Made by a program: the position numbers and the translations under genes. From NCBI GenBank assembly GCA_003342895.1, contig PTFA01000011.1, positions 2,529,644-2,593,643 on the forward strand: a stretch of DNA of 64,000 nt. The letters are read 5' to 3'. Positions 24,901 to 38,065 of this stretch are shown here, piece by piece. Below the pieces are notes generated by a model. That model did not search any database and was not told the DNA's origin. It saw nothing but the letters and a program-made list of their open reading frames with translations. Within the stretch, counting starts at the first letter, position 1. Each line of letters opens with the position of its first letter. This DNA is from Casuarius casuarius. Taxonomy: Eukaryota > Chordata > Aves > Casuariiformes > Casuariidae.

Positions 24901-27900
24901 TAATAAGGATAACAATGTACTCACATATTTTTATTGACCTAGTTTCATATTTCTCAGATGCTAAAAGGAAAAATAACAGTGCACATTCAAAGGTTTAGCA
25001 AAACGGATACATACTTAACATATAATTGAATGTATTAATTCATTCCTGCCAAAGTTCACAGAGATGCATTGTAAAAAAAAAGGCCTACCACTAGTTTGAG
25101 GCAGCTAATTCATCTCCCTGTGAGCACAGGCCACTGTAACGCTAATGATCTTTCTGGTTCAATTTAAGATGTCCCAAGTGATAAGACTTTCCTTATTTCT
25201 CCTTGAGAGTTTATTCTAACAAGTCTCACTGCTGCAACACCATGCCACGTAATCAGGCTATAGTCTAACTTTCTAAATTATGCAAATTTGTATTTGCTTA
25301 GCTAATGCTCAGTTACGGAAAGTATAGACACTTCTTTGCATTTCATAGTTAATAAAAAAAACATGAAGTTCCTATTTTAATTAATTTAATTTAGTCCCCA
25401 TGGTAATCCCAAAGGAAATAAGAGGGGAAACTCAGACTGCTTTGTTCTCATTAAAAATAGATAGACACATAGATAGATGATTTGTCACTCACAAGAGAAA
25501 ATAATCTACTCTAGTAGCTATACCATTAAAGGCAATAGTTTCAAAGGTGAGATAAACTGCCATGAGAGCAGCAGATGCACTGTCGATATATCTTCGAAAG
25601 CCTTCTTAGCAGCTTCTCCATCAGTGTTCCAGGCTGCCTTAGTTGGATCAGCTCCCCCCACCTGCAGAACTCTCTCGCTGATGGGTTTCATTACTCAGAT
25701 TCAACAAAGGGGTAACAATGTGCCTGTTCTGAGCAGAGGGATTTACCAGCATGTAAATTTTCATCATGACTGCAAATAGAAATACTAAAAAGGCAGGTGC
25801 ACAACAACACGTGTTGTTTTTACATAATGAACTCTCGCCTTATTTTTCCAGATGTTTTGGATCATTTGGAAAATGAATATAATCATTCTGAAGTCCGACA
25901 AAAGAGCCAGAATAAACCTACCTACTCAGAACTAATTGGTATTCAAGTTCATAATTACTGGCTTTGTCAAATAGATCTATTCTGACTATTTTGCTTTATT
26001 AGTACTGTCACTCCTTTTAAATTTTAACACTGTGTTTAAATCAACCTGTCTTTAGTAATTTACGTGAGTTACACAATTACACAGGTAGCAATTAGAGTAT
26101 CTTGGGCATCAAATGCAACTCTTGATGAAACTGTGGATCTGTACATTTAGTTCATTAGGTGATTATCATTGCAAGGTTAGTGACAAATGGATATATTATT
26201 TTAGGAATTTCTTTTCTATATAATGATTGCTACTCTAAAAAGTGTATTTTAAATAAAAGCTATACTCATTTATGTATTCTGTAATACCAGAAAGAGCAGT
26301 ATAAGAAAAAACAGCTCAGTTCAGGTAAGTCACTTTAAAAGTCTGTCAACTTTTCTGATGCTCACATGAATTATTTAGACAATATATATTCAGTTGTGTA
26401 AACAGCACATACATTTTGCTCCACTACATCATTATCTGAGATTGTATTTTTCAGTGTGAAATCTAGTGGTCTGTCTAAAACTTTACATATAAACGGGGAC
26501 TCTAAGCTTTTATCTTCCATAAATACTTCTGAAACCTATGCTACAGCATACATTGGCATGGCAATATCACACAGGTGTGACCACGAAAACAAAAATGTTC
26601 AGGTTGCTTCAAGACAGGGAAAGTCAAGACCTTTCAGCTCTGCCCTCCACCTTCCACTCCCTCTATTTCCCCCTCAAGGCTGACAAAGGGAAATACCCCT
26701 TGCCTGCGGTTAAACCACCATTAATGCAGCACACAGCCCATCCTGACTGGTTGTCAATAAGCTGTGTATGTGCGACTAGAAGAGCATTAAAAAAAAAAAA
26801 AAAGACGTCTGCTGTAAAAGGAGATCTAATTACTGCTGGGGAAAAGTTTCCCACACTCATCTGTAGTAGTACCCATAAATTCCTAGGGCATATTTGACCT
26901 CATGAGCAGCCTTAACAGGATTGTAGATAGCCTGCAGTAGGAAAGATATATTGTNATTCAGAGATGTACTCTTCTTCCTCTCCTGTTTGTGGGTTTCCTG
27001 AGGAGTAAAATTTTTCTTGGACTTCACAAAAAGTCTATTAGCACTGGCTCAAATATGTTTGTCAAATATGTCTGAGCAAGGCTGGAGGCTGCAGGGCTGG
27101 CAGCAGCTGTGCTGTGGATAGAGAGATTTGCACAGGTCTGTAGAGATTCCTGAGCCAGGTGACTGGAAATTCACTTCACACAAAGCATTGCCAGAGGTGC
27201 CCAGGTATGGGAGGTGGGACCAGTGTAGACCCGTTAGCCCCTCTGGAAAATTTGTCTCTCAGAGAGATCCAAGCATTCCCCATTTTTCCTGGCCTATTTC
27301 TCACCATACTGTACCCGTATGTGCAAGGAAGAGGAAGACTGCACATAACTCTGCTTAACTCTAGGGGCTCTCTAGCAGCCTTTTGAAAGAGTAAGCTAGC
27401 GCCAAGCCTTAAAACTACCTGCATCTCAGATTGTAAGCCTCCTAGGAGAATTCATAGTCTTGGTTTAGACCCACAGCATGAGATTCATAACATAAATTAA
27501 TCCCCAAAATATAATCTGAGATAAATGGATAACTACCTCATGAAATGCTTATTTGAGTCTCACATGCCATACCTGCGAGGTTCCCTAGTCTTTTACTTAA
27601 TTCACTGTACCCAAAGCCTTTGTTCTTTCTAACTGCTTACAAAGAGCAGAGCTCCGCTTAATCCTTGACTGAGGTTGCAATTTGCACTCTGCCTGGGCTC
27701 AGTGAAAAAACTAAAGTGCTAATTTGGAATATTTTCCTTGTAACTCTGAGATTGGATGTAGTTGGGCAGCACTTTTTTTCTTTTTCCCTGAAACTGGTAA
27801 TTCTTATGAAGTTACCTTTCTGAGCTTTGAAACCCAAAGTTTAAGTCATACTCACTTATGCGATTCCAAAGAAATCACACGTCATACATAAAACCCCATC

Positions 27901-29010
27901 TCCACCCACAGAAAGGCATATACCCATATGTTTATCCAGCTCATAGGCAAGTGAAATATTTCTACCTTTTCACATTTTGGACATATTTTACGTAGTATTT
28001 TACAACACTAGCTTGAATTAAAATAATCGACTACTCTTATAGTATGAAATGATTGTTATTACATGAGAAATCTATAGAATTTTCCTGTTAACTGATCAAT
28101 AACTGCTGACTAGAAAGTGGTATAAAAGAGAAAACTATGTCACAGATTTATCTGTAGACAAAGCATACTGTTTTGTATTAATAATAAACATTTTCACACC
28201 AAAGGTAGTATTAATGGCAATCTTATTGATTTATTCAAACCTCGTTAGTTTTCCTGTAATCTATATTGAACTGGATTTAAAATTCATTTCTTTGTTTCTA
28301 AATATTTTGCATATGAATAACAATATGTTGATCTGTAAAATAAGGGGCTGATTTGCATAAAATGTTGATTTCAGTTCACCTGAGCGTAGAACGTATGGGT
28401 GTACACACGTTTTAAATTGGTATGTTTCTGTTAATGCTTGGACTTGTAATTGCTGAATTTTTTAGGTGCTGGCTATTACAAAGGATGTAACCTCCAAGCT
28501 GCCATCACTCCCCAAATCCATCAGAAGAAATAAAATCTTGTATTAAACATCAGCTGACAGAGAAGTGCCTCTTCAGTTCAGCAATGAAAAAGACTGGGCC
28601 AGGTTCATCAGTGGTGCCAACCCAGTGGCACCATTAAATAAGGCACCATTTTTTCCCTCTAAATGGGATTCATCTCACTTTACATCATCCTGTATGAGGC
28701 TGAGTGGAATAAGGAGGAAAGCCTCAAAGAGAAGGTTAGTTGTATATTCTTGTTCTACTGCCTTGTTGCAAAATGAATCCCAACCTGTGTGTCTAGTTCT
28801 CCTACAGCGCTTACTCAGGGACATATATATGATTCTGTAGTAGCCCTTGCTGACTAGGACCGGAAGATCATAGACTTAAATAAGGCAGAGACTGTATATT
28901 TGCTCAAATTAGAATAAAAGAGTGATTCCCCCCCCCTTTTTTTGCTGCATTTTGACCCACAAGGCAATCTCACGTCTACTCCATTTTATAAGTTCCTGAC
29001 TGAAGATGCA
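21966..29010. other. Long unique AT-rich region, no gene found
   Basis: About 7 kb without a recognisable gene, RNA or named repeat. Small landmarks are an A15 run at 26,789-26,803 and C9 followed by T7 at 28,928-28,943, plus N bases near 22,989, 24,847 and 26,955. The frame at 25,477-25,779 (+, 100 codons) and those at 26,456-26,897 (+) lack domains and splice context. A segment near 28,590-28,640 ('gggccaggttcatcagtggt') faintly resembles dispersed amniote repeats, but I cannot name it. Confidence 0.5.
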
Positions 29011-29105
29011 GTCACAGAAATATAGGACTGGAAAGGACTAAGTCAAGTCCTGTCCAGTCAAGCATAAACAACCAAGAAATGGATCATCATTACAGAGGGC
29101 CTGAC
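29011..29105 (-). mobile_element. CR1 3'-end relic (antisense)
   Basis: 'tcacagaaatataggactgg' followed by 'aaaggactaagtcaagtcct' and 'gtccagtcaagc' matches the reverse-complement CR1 3' end 'atcatagaatataggactgg ... aagggacctc ... tcgagtccagtccc'. Only the terminal 60-90 bases can be recognised. Confidence 0.55.
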
Positions 29106-31399
29106 AGCATATGTTCTACCAAACTAACACTTCTCAGCTCCTACTCACAAAGCAAAAATATTAATTTGGGAGTATAAAGGCCTCTGAAACAATAGCGCGT
29201 CTCTGGAAATAAGCAGGGAAGAGCTTTCCTATAACTCTGGGAGGTTCCGCACGCTGCTGAATTTGGACCTTTACATGGTGCCAATTTGTCTTCATCTTGA
29301 TTTACAAGGCAAAAAAGTGGAAACGGAACAGAAGCCTATTCGTAGAGTACATTGATATGCTATGATAACACTTGTCCATTTTGTCTAGGACAGATGGACT
29401 AACATGCTGTTTTTATTTTTTTTCCGGAGACAAAAAAATAAGAAGTTATTTGTGGGAAATAGCATAGCAAAACAACAGAAAAAAAACTTTCTGTCTGTCC
29501 AGTCCACTAGCACCTCATCAGTAATACCTGTTGTTACTCAAGAGAAGGCCCTGAATCTTCTGCTGTTATGCTACTAATTCACTAGATGCAATAGCACTTA
29601 GAAGCACAAAGGTAGCTTTAAGCCACTTCCTAAACTTGTTCCTGAACTACCTAGAGAGCAGCATAGATATGGCACTGGATCATAGCCTGCATGTTACAAC
29701 TTTGTTTTCAGTCCTTTCTCCAGCTTCCAAAAATAACATGTTAAATCCAGAACAGGCAAACAAAAAGGTTTTTTTTAATTAAAAATGTACATCCAGAACA
29801 CTGGTCAGCATACTGCAAGTTTAATTCATAGGAGATCACAGAAATCAGCAACCTGATTTATATCATAAAAATGCATCACTTTAAGTTTACAAACATAAGA
29901 AAAAATGTTTTCTTAAACAACTCAGTTCACACTAGAGCTGATGCCAACATCCAGCCCAAGGGTTCCACAGTACCAAACCAATCTGTTTTTCTGGCAGCAT
30001 GTAAGAACTGGGAATCAACGTGCCTTGCACATGAAGCACTATTTTCCAGAAATAGGCTAGTGGTTTCAATTTCAGACTTTCCCCGCCACTCCCCCCCCCC
30101 CCCATCATTAAGAGAAATTGGAACGCTGTGGGCACGGGGGCGCTAAAGTATTTCAATTCAAGAATTTATTTCCACAAAGAGTTAAAGTGTGCCTCTATCT
30201 TTTCACTCAGTCTGTGCTATGTAGTTGGCACTAAACCAATCTTCAATTACATCCGCAGTCCTCAAAGTCTGCACACGCATGTGAAGCAATGGGCAGTGTC
30301 TGTGATCAGCTCTTTCCACGATATGTTCTGTTTGCTTGTAAACACACATTCTTAAGTGTTGCTCAGTTTCCAACCACATTTCCTTCCCTGCAGACCATCT
30401 CAAACACAACAGTGAAATCCGTTACTAATATTTTTAAGCACGCAAGTAAAAGCACTGAAATCCAAATACACTGGGACTCAGACCTTCACTACCCTTACCC
30501 ACCATCACTGCCATAGGGGCAGTGTTGCTACATCAAACTAACAATTTTGCACCTTCTGCACTTGCATAAATGACTGCACATTGTTCAGTGATAGAGAATC
30601 TGGCCATCAGACCCTGTTCTGACAGTTACTTCATGCAAATATTTTCTTCTGAGCCAGATATTTCCTTTTTCTGATCAAGCATAGTTCTCAGGCCACACAG
30701 CATCCATCAGTCATGGTAATTATACAATTAGAAACTGCAAGTTTGCAAGATTTCAGTGCAAAATGTATCACCTATTTAAAATTATCTAACTTAGTAAAAT
30801 ATCCAACTGTAGATCCTTTTATGCACAAGTGTGTTAGTTCATGATCTCAGTTTACCATAAAAAAGGCGAGAAAAGTAATGAGTTTCTCAACAACGGCTGC
30901 CTCTTCAGTGAAGAAAAAAGGATCAGTAAATAACTAGGTACTTACATTTTTGCAAACAACTTGCTATTTAACATCTGAATTCGCAGTATCCTATGCTATC
31001 TCTTGGGACCTAGGTTTTGAAATTTCTGGAACTTCATGTTAGAGCTGGCAGTGAAAAAACCAAAGTCTTCTAAGACTTCTTTGGAGAGAAAAGGAAGGTT
31101 TGTCTTATGAGCAGCAGGGACTACTTTTCCTGCCACTCAGTTCACCCAACAACTTAAATCCTACAGTGGTATCAGCAAGAGTCAGCATGAATGTTTTGTA
31201 CAAGCCAAGCAGCTGCCTATGCAATTATCAGTTAACAGTCAGCACGTTTAATCCTCTATGCCTTTACTCGATCAGAAAGATAACACAGAAGTACTTGGAT
31301 ATTAATGAAAATTAGTTACTATCAACTCACCGTTCACATAATAAGCACCTGATCAAAATTTCTAGTCAGGAGTAGTCAGGAGAGTAACTAGCAAATCTC
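29106..31399. other. Unique sequence with a C13 run
   Basis: No gene is seen. A run of 13 C lies at 30,091-30,103, next to 'ccccgccact'. Frames at 29,871-30,146 (+) and 29,932-30,156 (-) overlap this run and have no domain. The remainder is ordinary AT-rich DNA. Confidence 0.5.
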
Positions 31400-31760
31400 C
31401 TTAGCATCTGCTCTGATGGAGATGAGTAATGGTTCACAGGCAAGAGCAGGAATCCTCAATCAGCTTGATGCTGTTATGGAAATAATCACTATGGACAGCA
31501 GTGATTCAGGGAAAATAAAGTTCCGGATTAACAAATTGTCTGTGAATCATTAAGGGATAGGGCATGAAATGATATTAAGCCATGGCAACAAAGGGCTTCC
31601 AATTATTTATGAAAAAAAGCCAGCCGAGACAAACTGCTGTAGCATTCATTAAACTAATGAGGGGAAGCACCTTGAATTGCAGTTTGAGGATAATACCTTG
31701 AGGTCAGAATGCAATTTGACGTAACTTTCGTTTGATCTGTCTGCTGAAAACTATGACACT
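31400..31760. promoter_or_regulatory. Candidate conserved non-coding element (composition only)
   Basis: This repeat-free block has dense AT-core motifs: 'cattaaactaatgagg' (paired homeodomain half-sites), 'ggcaacaaagggcttccaat' (SOX/TCF-like ACAAAG), 'aatcattaagg' and 'caatttgacgtaac' (CRE-like). Reading frames are all closed. The pattern is that of developmental enhancers, but conservation cannot be seen from one sequence. Confidence 0.18.
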
Positions 31761-31986
31761 GTTAACAAATTTAATTTTTTAAAATCTGAAACAGAAAGTA
31801 GCTACGACTGCCCTTCTTTTGGAGAACAAAAAGGAGAAAATAAGTATGGGAAATGCCTTATTTTTTTGAATATTACTCTGTATCTCTAGGTGGTGAGAAT
31901 GATACAGAGACTACCTGAAGACTTACACTTCTAAAAATACCAGCATCAAGTACAATCACTTGTGTCTGATATTAATTAATATATTT

Positions 31987-32053
31987 GAGGAAGAAGAGAT
32001 GGAGAAGGGATGAAAAGGGAGTGAAAAAGGGGTGAAAAAAGAAGAAAAAAAAG
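31987..32053 (+). repeat. Purine-rich low-complexity tract
   Basis: Nearly all A and G over about 65 bases, built from GAAGAGAT, GGGATGAAAA and GGGGTGAAAA-like units. It is imperfect and has no coding meaning. Confidence 0.7.
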
Positions 32054-32969
32054 CAAATGCTCTCAACCTCCCAAATAGCAACAGCAAAAATGGCCTATTT
32101 GTGGACACTGTGGGAACACTCACTCCCATCATGACAGCCAGAAGCTAGAGCAATTCAGCCATATTTGTGCAACACTGTGGCAGATGAGGGAAACCTTGGC
32201 AAACCTGACCTGGCTCTGCATCTATCCACAAGCACAAGCACAGCAACACCCTCCAAACTGTTCAGCCTGACAGCTGCCTGGTGCTCTCAAGGCCGACCTG
32301 AATGTCCTTGCAGGCTTGATTCTCCCGCCCTTAAAGAATTCAAGATCAGATGCTTTTTATATAATCCTGTCTTACTTTAGATTGCTAGAAAAATACTTCC
32401 AAGACCCACCCAGGACACAGGTCATGTCCTTCTCAGTATGCAGTTGTCATTGTACGATCAGTGCGCTCCAAGGCTGTGGATTTTTCAGGTTCAGCTGCTG
32501 CTGCTGCAGAGGAGGTTGCTGTCCCCATCCCTTCTCCCTCCAACCGCTCTTCACTATCCTCCAGTCAGATCTCTCTCCATTCNGCCTTCAATTATGTGAA
32601 CCAAGTTCAATTTAAACAATTTCAGTAATAAGGTCTTTGCTAGCCTGATACATTTGGACTGAAACTAATTGAGGAGTAACTGGTTAGCAGAGCTGACAGA
32701 TGCAAGCAGGCAATAACGTCCAAAAACAGCACAGAGATGAGCTACTAGCCAGGCTGAAGAGGATGACCTCTTCTACAGGTGACAATGGTCTGGAAGAGTC
32801 CATCTGCTCAACAGCTTTACACAATATCCTGGCTCAGAAGGACTTTCAAGGCCAAAACAGTAATCACATTCTGTACAAGGACATTTCTTTTGTCTTATTG
32901 CCAGGTTTAAAGAACAAAATATGAAATCAGAACCTTGAAATCTGTATAACACTTATATAAGGCAAGAGT
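32054..32969. other. Unique sequence, no gene
   Basis: A somewhat GC-richer patch at 32,280-32,560 is open on the plus strand for 70-100 codons but has no domain. One N lies near 32,582. Confidence 0.45.
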
Positions 32970-33130
32970 AAAACTGTCATGAGAAATTCTGCACTCAGTT
33001 CTGGTGTTCAGTATCCAAAAATCGGGGAGGAGGTTCTTAAGGTAGCCCTCTAGGAATGATTACAAGCTTGGACGCACTCCCTCGCTAGGTGTATTTTATG
33101 CAAGAGAAAAGACTACATATGAAACTTCCT
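32970..33130 (+). mobile_element. Probable ancient CR1 relic (sense)
   Basis: 'ctgcactcagttctggtgtt', 'cagtatccaaaaatcgggga' and 'ggaatgattacaagcttgga' followed by 'cgcactccctcgc' parallel the CR1 order 'ctgtgttcagttctggtc ... cagtctcaaaaa ... atgattaagggcttgga'. The spacing is kept but identity is low. Confidence 0.4.
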
Positions 33131-35729
33131 CACAGCCTCCCCCTTCCTCATAGTATTCAGTCAGGAAGAAGTTTTCTAACACCAGAAAATAGTCATAAGT
33201 GACACAAGATCTAATCACTTGGTCAGAGTTCAGTCCAGGCAAAATTAGACAGAAAATTGTGAAGAGTTTTACCCAATGCTATGACTATAAGCATTGGGGT
33301 GAGAAAGGCAGGAGGCTCAGAGGCATGCTTAGAAACAAAGTGGTGAATTTTCCATGAATTACAGTCTTTTTGAGGAAAAAACAGAAGTAAAATAGAAGAA
33401 GAAAATATGCTCAGGTTCCACCTGAAGTTACTGAAATCAGCAGCTTCTATTTTATAGCTTATGCTGTCTAGGAGGTCAGACCAAGCAAACTTAATGACCT
33501 ATTCTGGATTTTAAAATCTTTATGTTTACACAAATAGAAAATTATAATAACACCTGGGNAGCTCTAGAGTAAGAGCTTGCTGGCACAGTATGCATTTCAG
33601 CCCTAAAATCAACAGGACTGCCATCCAACAATCAGCTGTAGCACTGGGGTCCCAGAGAGGAAGTTTCTTCATTCAGCCCCATGTAGCATTCACTTTTGAT
33701 TTTCTAAAAGTAACTAAGATATAATTATTTGAGATAGATATGATAGAAGAGACAAGGATAATTAATTTTGCAGCTGCTATTCAAGCAAAAGCAAAGCCAT
33801 TCTCCTGGATTCAGCTGACTAGCTGAAAAAATATTTTCTTCTAGCACAAACCTATTACATTTCTCAGAAACAGTAGAGCCACTTCAACAGAAGTTTGAAA
33901 CACATGTACGTACTTTACCTGTTACATATACAATACATTATGGACATTTATTTGAAGTTTTCAGTTAAACAGGTACAGCCCTTGTAAATAACATTTATTA
34001 TATGCTCAAACACTGCCTAAGGAATATTCCTGCAAAGAAAATATCATCATAAATGATTAAAGGCTGCCAAAGTTGTAAACAACTATAAATTACTAGAAAT
34101 GCAGAATAAGAAAAATGAGCTTTTCCATGATGGGTCATACCACTCATCAGTCAACTCTGGTGTCCTGTCTCTGTCTTATATCACCAGCTCACAAGATGAA
34201 ACCCCTCAGTACACCCACTTTGTTGTAGATTTTTTTCTTTGCAACTTTGGGAAAGAAACATTCCTCTTAGATGGCGAAAATAACAAACCAGCCTTGACAT
34301 ATGAGATTTGATTACTTCTGCTTCAGCCTGAATAACAGTAAAATGTTATCACGAAATTATCACACATACTGTCAATTCAGGAATGATATTTGGACCAATT
34401 TCACTACTGACGTATGTTTATTATCTCCACATGTTATGGCAGTTTTAGATCAGTATTGAGTTTGTCCCTTAAACCTTAAGTTTTCTCCTTCGTGAGCTCA
34501 CAATAATAATCTGGCCATGCTTTAAATTATTCAGTTATAATTTGCAAGTAAGTAGTTTTCTGGGCATCCACTAGTATCACTGAAAGATTAAAGTGTGTTG
34601 CATTGCAGCTGAAATATACTTCAGTGTACTTAGACAGAGTTGCTTGAAAGAGCACGAAATAGTATTAAAAACTAATATAACTGCTAGCTATTGATTGACA
34701 AGATCAGTATTGCAGAAAAAACAGAGTAAATTGGCTTGTACTCCATAAAGAAACTAAGGGAAGAAATCAACACTTTCCAGACAAGACAACAAACTGAGAA
34801 CAAAGGAAAATATTATGTTCACGTTTTCCAGAAAGCTTGATTTTCACAAGCAGTGAAAACTAAAACAAAACAAACCCCATGACAAACATTATTTGACCAT
34901 ACCCCTTTAAGTGCCCAAGGCACTGGTACAACTTGGATTATGATCTCAAATATTCCTGCTGGATTGGCTGTCCTTTACATTCTGTGCTCATAGTCCTCAA
35001 TCACTCTTTGGAGGGGAGAGCTGCTACAAATGCAAGAGGAGGACTGAAAGTCTGGGGGTTGAATACATTTTTTATTTCTTTGCATTTTCAGCAGTCAAAA
35101 AAGAAAATCCCCCATCCATCACTGTGATAGAAGTCCACAGGGCATCCATTTATTCCATTCAGAACAGGATCCGATGAGTTCAGATCCTTATTTATGTTCT
35201 TTCAATGCTCAGACATTACATTTTCTTGGCTGTTATCTGAGCATTACTATTTATTATTAGTCCACAATGGAGATCCCATTGTAATGAACTGTGATACACT
35301 GACATATTTCATGTTTGCCGGTCATATTAAATTTATTGCAATTACTCTTGAAAGGAATAGTGTAATTTACTGGAATCTCATTGTGGGAAAGGGAACTCCT
35401 GCAGGAGGCTCTCACTGAATTTTCTATGAGCCTATGCTAAGATCTTCTGTTCCAAGAGCTTGAATGATTGCAAGCCTGCTTAAGACTCGTGCTTTATATA
35501 ATAGAAAATTTTAATTAAAAAATGAGCAGTAAGTTCATGACAGATTTGTTTCATATCAATAAAGAGAGCATGCAATTCTAGTTCTTTAAGGAAAGCCAAG
35601 TGTTAAAATGAAATCCCAAGAACGAAAATGAGAAAAAGTCTTTAAAATAACCCATTCTTAGGAAATAAGGCTGTCCATTAAAATGCTTTGCTTCCAGACA
35701 GATACCTTGCTTTGAGAAGGTTGTCCAGT
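33131..35729. other. Unique AT-rich sequence with a possible small repeat relic
   Basis: No gene is seen. At about 34,125-34,180, 'atgatgggtcataccactca' followed by 'actctggtgtcctgtctctg' faintly resembles a dispersed amniote repeat of the type 'gggtcagaccaatggtccatc...gtatcctgtctc', but I cannot assign a family. One N lies near 33,559. Confidence 0.4.
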
Positions 35730-36470
35730 TTTTGGATGTCTCAGCTAGAACTTCTGAGGAGCCAAGTTCCTGTTCTGGGCCTACATTAGCTCCACCAAAG
35801 TCATCCTACATCATTACATTAGATTTGCTGAGGACAATAGGGGACATTCAATCTGATAGCAGGACGATGCGTTTGACCCCACTCAAACAAAGGAGTGATT
35901 CAGAGAGATGGGAGAGTTCAATATTTGCAGTCAGCTCAATTATTGTGGGTACATCTATCCCCAAGGCACAGCGTGGGTTCAAGCNCTGCCCAGCGGTCAT
36001 GTGCAGGGTTATTTGTCCATGTGGTCCCAGCACAGTTCTGGCTTGTGCCAGCTACCGCTCTGCCAGGAAAGGCCCAGGAAGGGTCTGTGGGTGAAGAACA
36101 GGCCTGGGGTTGTTCCCAAAAGGCAGTGTGGAAGAGGCCAGCCTGTTTTGGTGGTGTAAGAGTTTAGTCGTATGGACATAAGTCATGGCACTTGCCCCTA
36201 GAGCCAGAGGAGGGGCGCCTTCCTTTTGACGGGTGGAGGTACAGTCTGCAAGAGCTCCTACAGCCCCTTTCCCAGCTCACCCATGTGTCCCAGTTACTCC
36301 AGGGAAGCACATGAAAATCTGCTCTTGGAGAAGCATCTGTTGCATGTGGGCACTGCATGGATGTGCAGAGAATAGCCGGGGCTTGCTCATCAACCACTAA
36401 AAATTTATACCTTTGAACTAGGCCCTGACCCTGCAAAGACACCCAGGCAGCATCTTAGTGGAGCCAGCAA
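35730..36470. other. GC-rich block of unknown nature
   Basis: About 700 bp, richer in GC than either flank, with overlapping open frames of 60-120 codons on both strands (35,732-36,094 + and 36,164-36,442 - are the longest). No translation resembles a known domain. No acceptor and donor pair with a consistent frame was found, and no repeat family fits. One N lies near 35,985. Confidence 0.35.
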
Positions 36471-36539
36471 GGTTTCCTGCTGAAACATACTCTCCATAAA
36501 CTGCTCCTTTTCCCAGACTGTTCTTTTTGATAAATATTG

Positions 36540-37215
36540 CAAGATTCAATGTCACTAAAAGGTATTTCATTAACTAAAAATGCTTTAAAAAAAATGATCA
36601 TACAGACATGTTACGATGATCTAGGCAATCAGTTTTCTTCACCAATATTTATCACTGTTACGTTATTGATTTCTGTGATGTTACACCTGGGATGAATTTG
36701 GCTGCTTCTTCCTAAAAATACCATTTGAAGTCTTATTGATAGTAATCAAGCCAGCATTTCATTATATTTTCCCTAGTTTCTTAACAATAGGAGGGAATAA
36801 CCACCAGGGAAGGAGGAAAAGGCTAATCCATAAATTTCTCATTAGCCGAAAGGGAGAGAAACATTCGCTTGAATAGTTGAATATGTTTAGCATCACAGCC
36901 TGCAGTTAATCATGTTTACTTACCCTTACTTTTCCAGTGTTCACAGAATGATACTGCATAGGTTTTGACACAGCATTAACGGCTATCAATATGCAAACTA
37001 ACTATTCAGAAGTGCATCTAAAGATGCACATTTTTAAAGCAATGAGAGAATACCTGTATTCAGAATGTTAATAAACACAATTAACTTTGCATATAGCACC
37101 ATTATTCTAATTAAGGATCAATAATAAGCAAAACTCAGAAATACAGCTAAATGAATGATTCACAGCGAATAATTTATCCAATTAATTTGCTCTAATTTTC
37201 TGCTCAGGAATTTCC
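36540..37215. promoter_or_regulatory. Candidate conserved non-coding element (composition only)
   Basis: This is AT-rich, repeat-free sequence with many developmental-type motifs: 'aatgttaataaacacaatta' (FOX-like TAAACA), 'actttgcatatag' (POU octamer-like), 'ctaattaaggatcaataat', 'ttatccaattaatttgctct' and 'attagccgaaagg'. All frames close quickly. The density of TAATTA, TTTGCAT and TAAACA words is suggestive only. Confidence 0.2.
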
Positions 37216-37220
37216 ATATC

Positions 37221-37234
37221 TTTTTTTTTTTTTT
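37221..37234. repeat. T14 homopolymer
   Basis: An uninterrupted run of 14 T. It is not attached to any recognisable SINE or retrocopy. Confidence 0.9.
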
Positions 37235-37429
37235 AATTTGCTCAGTGATTTGAAAATTTTCATCTACATAGACTATTAGATTTACCAAATTCAAAATCTG
37301 TCTTTCATTCTAGCAGTTTTATAAACAATTCAGGACATTACACATTATTTGTGGCATTAAAACAGCTTGAAAACAAAACAGAATGGTGATTCAACTGTTC
37401 AACCAAAGGTGATTCTAGGTTCATAAAAT

Positions 37430-38065
37430 TTTAGAAAGCTTTTCTTAACATCTGACCTTAATCTTCCTTGCTGCAATTTATGACCAACTGCTCTTGTCCT
37501 ATTCACCAGACACAGGAAGAACAGGTTGCTCTCTTGTTCTTCATGGAAGTATTTATTTCAAGCCTGTGATAATTTGTCTTTTCAGTCCTCAAGTTGACTC
37601 AAGCTTTCCTCCCAGATATGTTTTTCTAGGTTTTCTGATCTTTGTCACCATTTACCCACATCTTCTTGGAAATGTAGTTCCCAAACTGGCTTCCACATTC
37701 TAGTGATGGGAGGAGTGTAAAATATTCTTTTTTTATATATCCCACTATAGCATTCATCTTCCTTGCAAAGTTATTACAGTGCTGATGTGCATTCAATTAA
37801 TGATATACCATGAAAAACTGGTACCGAGTCTGCTTCCCGGCCTCTATCTGTGCAGTAAACAGTACTCGTTCCTAAGCGAAACCAACTTTTTCTCTATCTG
37901 TATCTCCTATATGTCAAGATCATTTTAAATTCTAGTTCTGTCCACCAACTTGCTTACTCTCTCATCCACTTGATGGCTGAGCAAGNTTTAATAACAAAAT
38001 TTCATCCAATATTAACAAAAATATTGAATAGTCCTAGATCCACAAAAAGCTTGCACGCAACTGCA
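37430..38065 (-). mobile_element. Ancient CR1 LINE fragment (antisense), about 0.6 kb
   Basis: The plus-strand order matches reverse-complement CR1. 'ttcttaacatctgaccttaa' and 'ctgctcttgtcctattcacc' come first. 'tatcccactatagcattcat' followed by 'cttccttgcaaag' comes next, then 'tgtcaagatcattttaaatt' with 'ctagttctgtccaccaactt', and finally 'acaaaaatattgaatagtcc' followed by 'tagatccac'. The last two are among the best-conserved CR1 segments ('ggtcattttgaattctaatcctgtcctccaa' region and 'gaaaatattgaatagtacc'). Small indels are common and no frame survives. One N lies near 37,986. Confidence 0.8.

Noticed and set aside
26789..26803. A15 run as possible retrocopy tail
   Set aside because: The upstream sequence shows no gene-like or SINE-like body and no flanking duplication was seen.
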